Assembly: GCA_019155205.2 (NCBI GenBank)
Contig: JAHNZQ020003150.1
Location: forward strand, 2,003,248 to 2,021,005
Reading direction: 5' to 3'
Length of the DNA: 17,758 bases
DNA from: Gracilaria vermiculophylla
Taxonomy: Eukaryota; Rhodophyta; Florideophyceae; Gracilariales; Gracilariaceae
A program made the position numbers and the translations under genes. The number at the start of each line of letters is the position of its first letter. Position 1 is the stretch's first letter. The notes under the pieces are model-generated. The model was not told the origin of the DNA. It searched no databases and worked only from the letters and a program-made list of their open reading frames with translations. Positions 1 through 7,948 of the stretch are shown here, piece after piece.

Positions 1-603
1 AATATAGAAATACCAAATAGCAATGTGCCTTGAATTTCCATGGCATCCTTCCATTTTTCAAATTGCAATTGTAGACTGGTTGTCAACAAAAATTTGAATA
101 GCTTGTTTTTCACAGGTTTTAAGATCCTTCATAATTTTTGCCAACCATTTCACTTCTTTAACTGCCTCTGTTACTGCAATTAATTCGGCCTCTGTGGATG
201 ACAATGCCACACAATTTTGCTTTCGACTGCTCCACGACAGTAAACAATTTCCATAAAATGTAGCATATCCAGAGACTGATTTTCTGTTTTCCGTATTTCC
301 CGAACTGGCATCACTGTAGACATATAGTGACGGGTTAGTAGATTTTTTGTAGACGAGACAAAAATCTTTTGTCTTCTGAATATACCTAAGAACCCTTTTG
401 CATGATTTTCAATGTTCTGTGCAATGCTCTTCAGAAAACGAACTTCATTTTCCAACTGCATATGCTAGATCAGGACGCGTCCCTAGCATAAGATACATAA
501 GTGAACCAATTAATTCTCTGTAGGGAACGCCCGTAATTATTTCATCAGTTTCACATTTTTGGTAAGTACTGTTCGCCTCCAAGGGTGTATTAATTTCATT
601 TCA
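1..603 (-). pseudogene. copia RNase H and RT connection, several TGA stops
   Basis: One phase runs through the whole segment. It has TPLEANSTY, a YRELIGSLMYLMLGTRPDLAYAVGK block, then RVLRYIQKTKDFCLVYK and the RNase H motifs YVYSDAS, KSVSGYATFYG, LSWSSRKQNCVALSSTEAEL and IFVDNQSTIAI. The Asp, Glu and Asp acidic residues are therefore present. TGA codons interrupt it at 601-603, after AVGK, before KSCKRVL (a conserved Trp position, so TGG to TGA) and at 58-60 (probably an Arg or Lys position). Beyond 58 the same phase still resembles the conserved HGxxxHI segment. RNase H would degrade the RNA template during cDNA synthesis. The domain end lies outside the window. Confidence 0.92.
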
Positions 604-1515
604 GTTCTCCATATTAAATCGTTTAAGCACAGTTCTTGCGTAGGCACTTTGACATAATTTTAGAATTCCTTTTTCTCGATTATAGTCGATTTCAATGCCT
701 AGTACACGCCGACTTTCTCCAAGATCCTTCATTTGGAATTTTGAACGTAGTTCATGCGTCACAAAACTTAACACCTTTGGACTTTCACTTTCCAGTACTA
801 TTTCATCGACATATAGTGAAATAAATACTTCATGGTCATCAATATTTGCGACAAATATTCCACGCTCTCTATGAGCTTTCGAAAATTTCATGTTGCTCAA
901 AATCGAGCTAATCATTTTGTATAACGCTCTTGGCGCCTGTTTTAGTCCATACATTGCATTCGTTAGCTTGCAGACGTGATTAGGATTTTTTGAGTCAATA
1001 AACCTTCAGGCTGTTCCATAAAAATTGGTTCCTCCAACACTCCATTTAAGAATGCTGTTTTAACATCCATCTGGGTGATGAACATTTTTTGTTGGAGTGC
1101 TACAGCCAACATAGTTCGTAAAGAAGCCATGCGTACAACTGGAGCGTACGTGTCAAAATAATCAATTCCATATTTTTGCTGATACCCTTTGCACACCAGT
1201 CTTGCCTTAAATATTTTCTCTTGATTCTTGGTTTCGGGTTTTATCTTGAAAACCCATTTTGGTTGTAAAATATGCATGTCTGATTTTCGAGGGACCAGTT
1301 TCCAAGTATTATTCTCGTAAAAAGAATTAATTTCTCTTTCCATTGCAGATGTCCAATAATGTTTCTGAACCCCTGACAGGGCCTCCTGTACATTATTTGG
1401 TTCTCTTTCGTATGCAAGCATCACTACTGCACCGGCAGCAGTATCCTCATTTTCATCAGCATGCTCATATGTGAGCCATGTTGGCTGTCTTCTAGTCCTC
1501 TCACTTCTCCGTGGG
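604..1515 (-). pseudogene. copia reverse transcriptase, frameshifted, active-site Asp changed
   Basis: The first half, in one phase from 1515 to about 992, has QPTWLTYE, WKLVPRKSDMHILQPKWVFK, KARLVCKGYQQKYGIDY and MDVKTAFLNGVLEEPIFMEQPEG, including the first catalytic Asp. A 1-nt loss in the T run 986-991 (A run on the coding strand) shifts to the next phase, which resumes with NAMYGLKQAPRALYK and ends VLGIEIDYNREKGILKLCQ. The usual YVDD box reads YVDE (GAT GAA, near 809-820), so the second catalytic Asp is replaced by Glu. A further frameshift near 1516-1530 separates RT from integrase. RT would copy element RNA to cDNA; this copy cannot. Confidence 0.95.
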
Positions 1516-1639
1516 ATAATTTCTGTTCTCGCTTATTTTCTGAAGGTGGGTTGTAAGCCTCAGAATTTTCCAATTCATTTTGCTTTTCAGTGTTGGGCAT
1601 TAATTATTTTTCTTTTGCGTTTTCTGGTTCAAAAGGAAT

Positions 1640-2527
1640 TTATTCTTCCATTGAGATTATTTTTGGGGCTTCGAGAAATTTTGCCGTTCCACTTACAACC
1701 AGTCTTTTGGTTGTATCGTCCATGAAGCGATAGTTTCTACCTTTGTATCCCAAAAATGTACACAACCTTGACTTGGCATCCCATTTCTTTCTATGATCAT
1801 TTGGAATAATAACATAGGCCTTGCACCCAAATACTTTGAGATGAGAGATATTTGGTTTCTTTCCGAACCGTTTTTCATGAGGACTGCAACTGCCTATCAT
1901 TTTTGTAGGAACAAAATTCCTAAGCACATTTGCAGTTCGGATAGCTTCAGCCCAAAACGTTCTGGGAATGTCCTGAAAGTAAAGCATACATCTTGCTTTT
2001 TCACAGATTGTTCGGTTAATTCTTTCTGCCACACCATTCTGTTGAGGTTGGTGTGCTCCAGTACTTTCGTGGATGATACCTTTGTGTTTGAAATAATTTT
2101 CAAATGCCTTAGGAAAATATTCTCCTCCTCTATCAGTTCTAATTCGTTTGATAGAAATACCTTCTTGATTTTCCACCATAGTCAGAAACTCTCGGGGTTT
2201 TTCAAATGCTTCGTTTCTGGTACGGAGAAAATACACAAATGATTTTCTTGTGTAATCATCAGTGAAGGTTATGAAATACAATTTTCCTCCTTTGGATTTT
2301 GTACTCATAGGTCCACAAAGATCCGTGTGTATGAGTTGTAATTTTCCCATTGCTTGAAAATTTCCTAATGACGGAAATGACTTCGAACTCATTTTCCCAA
2401 GTACACATCCCTTGCATGTACTTATATCTTTTTGCTCCAATTTTTCTGGAACACCATCTGCGGTTGACCTGAAGGAGTTTTTTATTTGAATATTTTTGGA
2501 TAAGACGGTGTACCACCCTTTTTGAAA
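1640..2527 (-). pseudogene. copia integrase (GAG-pre-integrase plus rve core)
   Basis: A CKGCVLGKM segment gives the cysteine half of the HHCC zinc domain. The core then shows HTDLCGP, RTDRGGEY and NGVAERINRT, which supply the D-D-E triad, followed by WAEAI, HLKVFGCKAYV and a KSRLCTFLGY tail, all copia hallmarks. The enzyme would insert element cDNA into the host genome. All three catalytic residues are present. The histidine half is damaged: between the protease end and CKGC only about 45 codons remain, and a better match (VHRLIQKYSNKKLLQ) lies in another phase, so a deletion and frameshift are likely there. The open frame ends at a TAA (1640-1642), with a second TAA a few codons on; both are plausible Gln positions. 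Confidence 0.93.
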
Positions 2528-2830
2528 TTAAACTCGATGTTCCCGTTCATCAATTTGCCCAATAGATAAAATGTTTGTAGCATTTTCCGGGACAAATAAA
2601 ACATCTTGCACAGGCCGTTTCTTCTTAGACCCATTCACAGAAATTTCCCTAAGTATGTTTCCCTTTTCAGTTGATTTGACATGGGTTCCATCTCCTAGTC
2701 TGATGGTAACTGGCTCAGTTCTTTTTAAAGTTTCCTCCATAAACCACTTTCGATTATTGGTCATGTGGAAGGATGCACCAGAGTCCATGTACCATGTTCC
2801 ATAGATTTTTCTTTGGTCTTGTTCAGCCAT
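2528..2830 (-). pseudogene. copia aspartic protease domain
   Basis: This continues in the same phase as gag. It contains WYMDSGASFHMTNN, which carries the DSGA catalytic motif of retroviral-type aspartic proteases, and a downstream DVLFVPENATNILSIGQ segment typical of copia protease ends. In this family the enzyme matures Gag-Pol inside the particle. A TAA at 2528-2530 interrupts the phase just after REHRV. The catalytic residues themselves look intact. The protein before the DSGA motif follows directly on the zinc-knuckle tail, so protease lies between gag and integrase as in canonical copia. Confidence 0.92.
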
Positions 2831-3487
2831 TAAAAAGTTTCCGCTGGACGTATTGCTCGTGTTGGGCTGTGTAAAAATTTTCGTTTCCTTTTTGCGTTTT
2901 CTACAGTACGCAATTTTGTGCCCTTTCTTTCCACAGTAGTGACAATTATAGGGAAATTTGTATTTTTGATTGTTGACTTTTCCCTGTAGGAGACTTCAAG
3001 ATTTTTCGTGCTCTTCAGACGATTTTTGTCTGGACTCTTCACGCAAAATTCTAGCGTGGATTTTTTCAATGCTTAGCTTTTCAGTTATATTTTCCAATGT
3101 AACAACCAAACTTTCATAGCTTTTTGGTAAGCGACGCAATAATCTCATAATTTATTCTTCTTTTGTTCTATCCACCCCGAGCTGTTTCAATTTTGTTTTG
3201 AGACGTTTTAATTCCACTATATGTTGTTTGGCTGAGTCTCCTTCGTGGAGCCTTTTTGACGTAAACCGCTCCTCCGTGTCCATTTTGTTCGCCATACCTT
3301 TATTTTCGTACACTTCTGCTGGGGCGTTCCAAGCTTCTGTACCGGTTTTGCAGGACTCAACATAGACTATTTGATTTTCATCGACTGATGAACAAATATC
3401 TATTAATGCTTTCTCATTAGCAGTAGCATTATTTTCTTCTTCTGCTACAGCTTTCCAATACCGCTTCTTCTTAAGGTAATTTGTCAT
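2831..3487 (-). pseudogene. copia gag (UBN2-type) with CCHC zinc knuckle, broken
   Basis: The frame opens at ATG 3487 with MTNYLKKKRYWKAVAEEE and runs to a TAA at 3152. The same phase continues through the typical copia capsid segment (MRLLRRLPKSYESL) to a TGA at 2996. It then reads a perfect CX2CX4HX4C knuckle, CHYCGKKGHKIAYC, coded at 2944-2903. The TAA sits where a Gln is expected before IMRLLRRLP, which fits CAA to TAA. Gag would form the cytoplasmic particle that packages element RNA, and the knuckle would bind that RNA. The phase continues without a gag stop into protease, as expected for a fused Gag-Pol. Recognition rests on the knuckle, the capsid motif and the position upstream of protease. 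Confidence 0.9.
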
Positions 3488-3822
3488 GCGAAATTTCCAA
3501 GAGAAATAATTATCTCCATTAAGTTTCTCTATTTTGAACGTGCTTTTCTCTTCTATATCAATGTTTCTTGTTGACGTGAATTAACGAATTTCGATTTTCG
3601 GAAATGACACAGCCTACTGTACTGTACGGTGGATTACGGTTTTTGACGGTTTTTGACGGTTTTGCCCGATTCTGATGGCACGGTTTTTGAAATTCTGATT
3701 TCTGTACTGTACGATTCTTTGAATTTCGTACAACCTCGAACTTCTACGATGTTGTTCGGACTTCCAGTTCACAGCCGACTTCTAAGCTGTTTTACTAACG
3801 ACGAGGTTGACTTAGGCGTAGT
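3488..3822 (-). other. copia 5' leader with a 10-bp tandem repeat
   Basis: This is non-coding sequence between the primer site and the gag start. Written on the plus strand it holds three head-to-tail copies of ACGGTTTTTG at 3636-3665 (the last imperfect), a further copy near 3680, and two TGTACTGTACG segments near 3617 and 3704. This is the usual place for packaging or dimerisation signals, but no function is shown here. Confidence 0.6.
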
Positions 3823-3836
3823 CTGGGCCCATAACC
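3823..3836 (-). promoter_or_regulatory. copia primer-binding site, initiator-Met tRNA anticodon arm
   Basis: On the minus strand it reads GGTTATGGGCCCAG, three bases (ATA) after the LTR terminal CA. It is complementary to the anticodon arm of eukaryotic initiator methionine tRNA and matches the site known from Drosophila copia, which primes with a half-tRNA. It fixes the LTR boundary at 3840 and the element orientation. Confidence 0.9.
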
Positions 3837-3839
3837 TAT

Positions 3840-3990
3840 TGTAAATAGGTGTAGTACAGAGCCTAGGATAAACTTGAGTAAACGCACTATTGATTTATCT
3901 CGATGACTCGGCTTGACTTCTATCATTCATCAAACCTGGTCTGCAATTCTTTCTTATATAGTGTTTTCATAATGTTCCATAGTCTTCTAG
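3840..3990 (-). repeat. copia 5' LTR, 3' part only, cut by a nested element
   Basis: The plus-strand segment starts TGTAAATAGGTGTAGTACAG and is near-identical to the first about 150 bases of the solo LTR at 7668. On the coding (minus) strand it contains a TATA box (CTATATAAG, 3961-3953) and ends in CA followed by the primer site. Similarity stops at 3990, exactly where another LTR beginning TGTTGGATATGG starts, so the U3 half has been displaced or lost. The missing half is not visible up to about 5000. Confidence 0.9.
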
Positions 3991-4550
3991 TGTTGGATAT
4001 GGTGCCTGTGCTGTCACTGCCAACTAAATGTTCCGGGGACCATGGGCTGTGTTGAATGTTGACTTTGTGTGGTACACGTGTGCAGCTGTGCTATTCGGCA
4101 CGTTGTTCACTACCATATGATTTCCAGGTGTACACATTGCATACTCAGCTTAATGTACACCAGATATGGTCTAGTGTAATGTGCCTCGTAATGGTAACTA
4201 TACACACACATTGCTGTATGGACACGAGTGGTGGCGGAATACAGAGAGTGTAAGGTGGTTGAGTGAATTTGTGCATTGTCATGGTCTCGTGAGTGTACGG
4301 AACTGTCATGCCTTGTTGTGCCTTGCTGTTGTAAGCATTATTGAATTGTGGCTAGTACATTTATGTCATGTTACAATATGATTGGTAGTATTGAGTGTCT
4401 CGCCTTTTTAGTGTAATTTCTAATGCAACCTAGTCGGTGCGACTGAGCCACTATATAAGTCGTGGTCGAGGCACCTCCAAGTAAATCCAAGCCAGAGCTG
4501 GCGAACTTCCTTTGCATCCCCTCAACTTTCCCTTGCCCCTCTGACCTCCA
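3991..4550 (+). repeat. copia LTR of a second, oppositely oriented element
   Basis: The 560-bp segment begins TGTTGGATATGG and ends CTGACCTCCA, followed by ATA and then GGTTATGGGCCCAG, the same LTR-spacer-primer arrangement as the neighbouring minus-strand element. It has a TATA box (CTATATAAG, 4451-4459) about 90 bp before its end, suitably placed for the U3/R boundary. It abuts the interrupted minus-strand LTR at 3990/3991, so it inserted into it. It has no long reading frame. The short plus-strand frames inside it show no recognisable protein. Confidence 0.85.
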
Positions 4551-4553
4551 ATA

Positions 4554-4567
4554 GGTTATGGGCCCAG
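4554..4567 (+). promoter_or_regulatory. copia primer-binding site, plus-strand element
   Basis: GGTTATGGGCCCAG lies three bases after the LTR end. It is identical to the site of the minus-strand element and complementary to the initiator-Met tRNA anticodon arm. It shows that a second copia-type element begins here on the plus strand. Confidence 0.9.
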
Positions 4568-4704
4568 CTAAACGCTAGGACCCTGGGTTCGACTCCCAGA
4601 AGTGACCTGAGCCTGAGAAATTGTACATGTGTACAGCAGTGGTCAAAAGTGGTGACTATAAGCTTGAGGTCTCGTTCTGTAAGAAAGTACAGGGCGAGGG
4701 GGCG
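4568..4704 (+). mobile_element. very short copia interior, T-arm-like hairpin and polypurine tract
   Basis: Only 137 bases separate the primer site from a purine-rich tract (AGGGCGAGGGGGCG, 4691-4704) that is directly followed by TGTTGATAG. A polypurine tract followed by TGTTG is what the 3' end of a copia interior looks like. No coding sequence fits in between, so this is either an internally deleted or miniature non-autonomous element, or a rearranged end. A 17-nt perfect hairpin (4583-4599, 5-bp stem, 7-base loop TTCGACT) resembles a tRNA T arm and contains a B-box-like GGTTCGACTCC. Sequence after 4705 does not align convincingly to the LTR at 3991, so a 3' LTR is not proven. Confidence 0.5.
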
Positions 4705-4790
4705 TGTTGATAGTTCAAATGGTGAACTGTGCGCCCTGTGTCACAAGAGAGTATAGCGCAAATAGCTCATCTATTTTTCTAACACACATT

Positions 4791-5008
4791 GTGTGCGCTA
4801 CGTACGTTTGTGCATATGCCGTCATGTTTTGGGTCACGTGGGGTACCGTGGCGCTTGGTTTTAACCAGGTAACGTCAGTTTGCACTTGGTAACCAAGGCA
4901 ATGGCCCTTCAGCAAGGGGTTTCCCGTAACAAATGACAGGAATCCAATAACCGGAATGTAGGGAAGGCTAAGGAATATATGTTTGGGTGACAATCCATGA
5001 AGAAGGTG
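4791..5008. repeat. 218-bp dispersed repeat, copy A
   Basis: It aligns without any gap to 12298-12515 at 184 of 218 positions by hand count (about 84 percent). Both copies share a GCGCTTGGTTTTAACCAGG core and end at the same base, AAGGTG. In the other copy telomere-like repeats start four bases further on. An open minus-strand frame runs through both copies, but the differences are mostly amino-acid changing, so it is probably not a gene. Confidence 0.85.
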
Positions 5009-6129
5009 CTCATAAGCAGTGGGCATCAATGACAAACACGAGACTGCGTAGGAGAAGTGTAACGTTGTTTGTAAGGGATGTTAAAAACAGCAAGAACTAC
5101 AAGTAAACAGAGAAAGAAAATATTAGGGTGAGGTCATCATACAAACTTGGACATGGGACGCTATCAAGAAAGGAACATAGTGCTCGGGCTGGTAGAGATG
5201 TAAAATACAAAAATTAAATCAAGAATAGGGGAACGTGTAGCAAAACTTGGCAAATGGTAAACGGTAATAAAGAATAGCGTCATTTCTGCATTGAGATAGA
5301 TCATTGAAAATGAGAAAGTGCTGTTGTTTCAGGGTAATGATGCTGAGAAAACACAGTGCGATGATGACCTAAAGTTTAGGAACGTGAATAAAAAGAAACC
5401 ATGGGTAACGAGGAAAAAAAAGAATAGTTGATGACATTTAAAGGCATGTAAAGGAACTGGCATAGATAGAAATCGGATACAAAAAAAATAAAGAAACAAA
5501 AAGTAGTGAGGAGTATTGTATATTGAAAGATAGGAATATACAACGATCTACATCGACAAAATGAGAAGGAACGGGAAGAACATAGTTCTTTGAGAAAAAA
5601 TAAATGCATTCAAGTATTTGTAGAAACCTATAGTTAGAGAATGATGCGATGAAAAATAGTAGATAAAGTAATTGAGTGATGAGGAGTAAAGTTCATTACA
5701 TTTCACTTCATCATTCACGAAGGTAGTAATCTGTACTAAGGTTGTTGTAAATTTTTTACATGTCACGCAGCTATGCGTTTAGCATGGAAAGCAATGAACG
5801 GATATAAATAGAACTGAAGCTATCTGTACACATCTCGTAACGTTCACGAAAAGCATAACTCGGAAAGCACCAGCTGTCAATGCCGTGCAGCATATACGGT
5901 GAGGAAGATTCAAAACGAATAGATAGGGGGAAAAAGAAACAGTCACATATTTATCTCAAGTATTGTGGATACAGCAAGTATTTAAATGAAGTCTTTGGTG
6001 GATTTCTACCAAGTCGTGAAATGAACGAGGTTGGGGACGGTTCTTGGCTCCGATTCAGTAAGCCATGAATGGAAACGGGCGTCACGCACATGGGAGGACC
6101 GTGCACCGAAGACATTAGAGCTATTTGTG
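5009..6129. other. AT-rich stretch with no recognisable gene
   Basis: About 1.1 kb of purine-rich, AT-rich sequence on the plus strand with short A runs. The frames that occur (for example minus 5376-5609 and plus 5880-6068) are low-complexity or lack any recognisable motif. The right part is the downstream flank of the helicase pseudogene. No repeat, RNA gene or regulatory site is evident. Confidence 0.6.
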
Positions 6130-7667
6130 TTATTGAATGGTGAGTTTTGAGTCTCGGAGAAAAGGTTCACTGCCATAGAAGAACCCATGCCAGGAGAAAA
6201 GTGCCATAAAACCCTTAAAAGTTCCCGCAACGGTATGAATTAACATTCTCCCGTACCAAATGTTTTCGGTTGAGGGTGGGTTGCCAAAAATTTTAAAGTA
6301 ACCCATGTGGCACTTGTAACAAGTGTTTTGGGCATTGGACTTATGAACGCATGTTGCAGCTCGATGTTTCGGCGAAAAGCAACGGAAGCAGCAATTGACG
6401 GTGCAGGAACAGGTGTGATTAACCTTCATAACTGGGGTTTGTGTGCGGACAAGGCATTGAACGCAAAAGTTACGCAGACCGCGAGCCAAATCCTGTACAT
6501 TTTTCAAAACTTGAGAAGCTGGGAGTACGTTCAGTCGAAAGTACATTGAAGATGATTTGTTTGAGTTGAGTGGGAACCCTTCAATCTCTTAAGAAGACAA
6601 TTGATTAGTAAAGTAGGGAAGTGCGGGAAGACGTTTGAAGCTCAAAACTCGTGACTAGTTTTGGAACAGGTTCTGGTAAGGCTTGCGATTGAAAAGGGGC
6701 ACTTGAGAATTTGTGGTTGTATGAAGGAAGCTGAGGCATCTGTGCCAATAGATGCATATCCAACGAAAGCAGCTCGTTCGACGGTTGCGGGGAGGCTTGT
6801 TGTTCTGGTCGTTGGGGTGGAGGTGGAGTTGGCGGAACGTATTGTCGGGATAGCGTTTTTTGCGTTGACGGTGATAGTGTGGCATTTGAAAAGAATGGAG
6901 TTGAGGCGGCAGAAAGAGTTTCGCGGATACCACAGTTCCGAGCAGAAGCAGTGAATAGACATGGGCCAGGTTTCTTTCCATCAAGATTGGCATGGAGAGC
7001 ATTACGGCGACACAAACTCTTCAGTTCCATCCAGCTTCGGACTTCATTCCAACACAGGGCCGCCAAAGAGTCATTATAAACCCGCCCAGTATCGTTTGGG
7101 TTTTGGTGGATGGACTGGCAGAGCAGGTCTTGAACAGTTTTGAAGTAAGGTTTTGGATAAATAGCAATGCAATCTGTTGGATGGCCGTCACGGTTTGCCC
7201 GACCTGCTTGCTGTGCCAAGTCCGGTAAACTAGCACAGCCTCCAAAGAGAATTACCAGAAGTATACTGGGTGTATCAAGTCCTATGCAAAACGGGGAAGT
7301 TCACACCATAATCTTCACTGACCCCGTAGCCCGTGGCGTAGAAGAAGAGTTGTAACTGGATTTCCATGAAGCGTGGGATTGTAATGTGGAAGCTTTTGGC
7401 AATCCGGCATGGTATAAGAGGCATTTACACGAGGTAGTAGGGAATGCATCTGACAGGTTTGCATCTGCGTAGAGTTGGACAACCTTTTGAAGCTGCTCCG
7501 TATCAGATCTCGTAATGGCAAAGAGTAGAATACGGAGTGCAGTTTCATTGTTGGTAGTAAGCAAGTCATTGAGCCGCTCTTGAAAAAATGGAAACCCTGT
7601 TTGCTGCAGATCCTGAAAGAAACTCTGAAAATTGCGGTTTTTCTGTTCGAAGGCGAGGCGTGTCTAT
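6130..7667 (-). pseudogene. RecQ-like helicase, C-terminal half (motifs IV-VI and Cys-rich tail)
   Basis: Starting at the solo LTR, one phase reads FFQERLNDLLTTNNE, motif IV-like ALRILLFAITRSDTEQL, CLLYHAGLPKASTLQ, motif V-like VKIMV-stop-TSPFCIGLDTPS (TGA at 7301) and then motif VI, AQQAGRANRDGHPTDC (7219 on). RecQ enzymes are ATP-driven 3' to 5' DNA helicases. After motif VI comes CRRNALHANLDGKKPGPC, which resembles the RecQ zinc region, then a Pro/Gln-rich stretch to a stop at 6605. A second phase (6546-6130) carries a Cys/His-rich tail, CCFRCFSPKHRAATC and CYKCHMGYFKIFGNP. Stops and a phase change show that it is dead. It continues the 7949-8421 fragment. Confidence 0.85.
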
Positions 7668-7948
7668 TGTAAGTAGGTGTAGTACAGAGCTTAGGATAAC
7701 CTTGAGTAAACGCACTGTTGATTTATCTCGATGACTCGGCTTGACTTCTATCATTCATCAAATCTGGTCTGCAATTCTTTCTTATATAGTGTTCTGATAA
7801 TGTTGTATAGTCGTCTAGAACTTCTAATAGTTTTTATCATAAAGCATAAAATACTTCTACATAATTTCTTCCATAGATCCTTCTAGAAGTCTCTAGATAC
7901 TAGCAGTTTCTAGTTGCTTCCTAGCGGCTTCTAGATGCTTCTACAACA
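7668..7948 (-). repeat. solo copia LTR inserted in the helicase pseudogene
   Basis: This 281-bp LTR, plus-strand ends TGTAAGTAGG and CTTCTACAACA, belongs to the same family as the LTR piece at 3840-3990. On its coding (minus) strand it starts TGTTGTAGAAGC, has a TATA box (CTATATAAG, 7789-7781) and ends TTACA. No primer site or coding sequence adjoins it, so it is a solo LTR, the usual outcome of recombination between two LTRs. It separates helicase motifs Ia-III from motifs IV-VI. The U3 half is full of CTAGAAG-like heptamers. The 5-bp flanks (TCTAT and GCATC) do not match, so no clean target duplication is visible. Confidence 0.92.

Larger units (their letters stand above)
1..3990 (-). mobile_element. 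Ty1/copia LTR retrotransposon, decayed, left end outside window
   Basis: Read on the minus strand, the order is 5' LTR remnant (3990-3840), primer-binding site (3836-3823), leader, then gag, aspartic protease, integrase, reverse transcriptase and RNase H. Integrase before RT is the diagnostic Ty1/copia order. Gag, protease and integrase share one reading phase, so the ancestor had a single Gag-Pol frame. Two frameshifts follow, near 1516-1530 and in a T run at 986-991. In-frame stops include TAA at 3152, 2528 and 1640, a second TAA near 1605, and TGA at 2996, 601 and 58, with two more TGA between 360 and 460. A deletion affects the pre-integrase zinc region. The copy is dead. The 3' LTR would lie left of the window. 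Confidence 0.95.

Noticed and set aside
58..603. Possible TGA reassignment to a sense codon, because all four stops in the copia RNase H region are TGA and one is at a Trp position.
   Set aside because: TAA and TAG stops occur at equally conserved positions elsewhere in the copia and gypsy frames, and the TGA codons stand at positions expecting different residues. Decay explains them.
4583..4599. tRNA gene suggested by a T-arm-like hairpin.
   Set aside because: No matching acceptor stem, D arm or anticodon arm surrounds it. Only the T-arm-like hairpin is present, inside a retroelement leader.
4715..5035. Minus-strand frame sharing PVIGFLSFV and QTDV-WLKPS words with minus 12249-12464, which looked like a conserved protein.
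   Set aside because: Codon-by-codon comparison gave about 5 synonymous against about 18 or more amino-acid changes, so there is no sign of protein constraint. The similarity is that of a DNA repeat.
6605..7245. Several plus-strand frames of 60-97 codons (for example 6661-6954).
   Set aside because: They are antisense to the helicase segment that carries motif VI and the Pro-rich tail, and show no motifs of their own.
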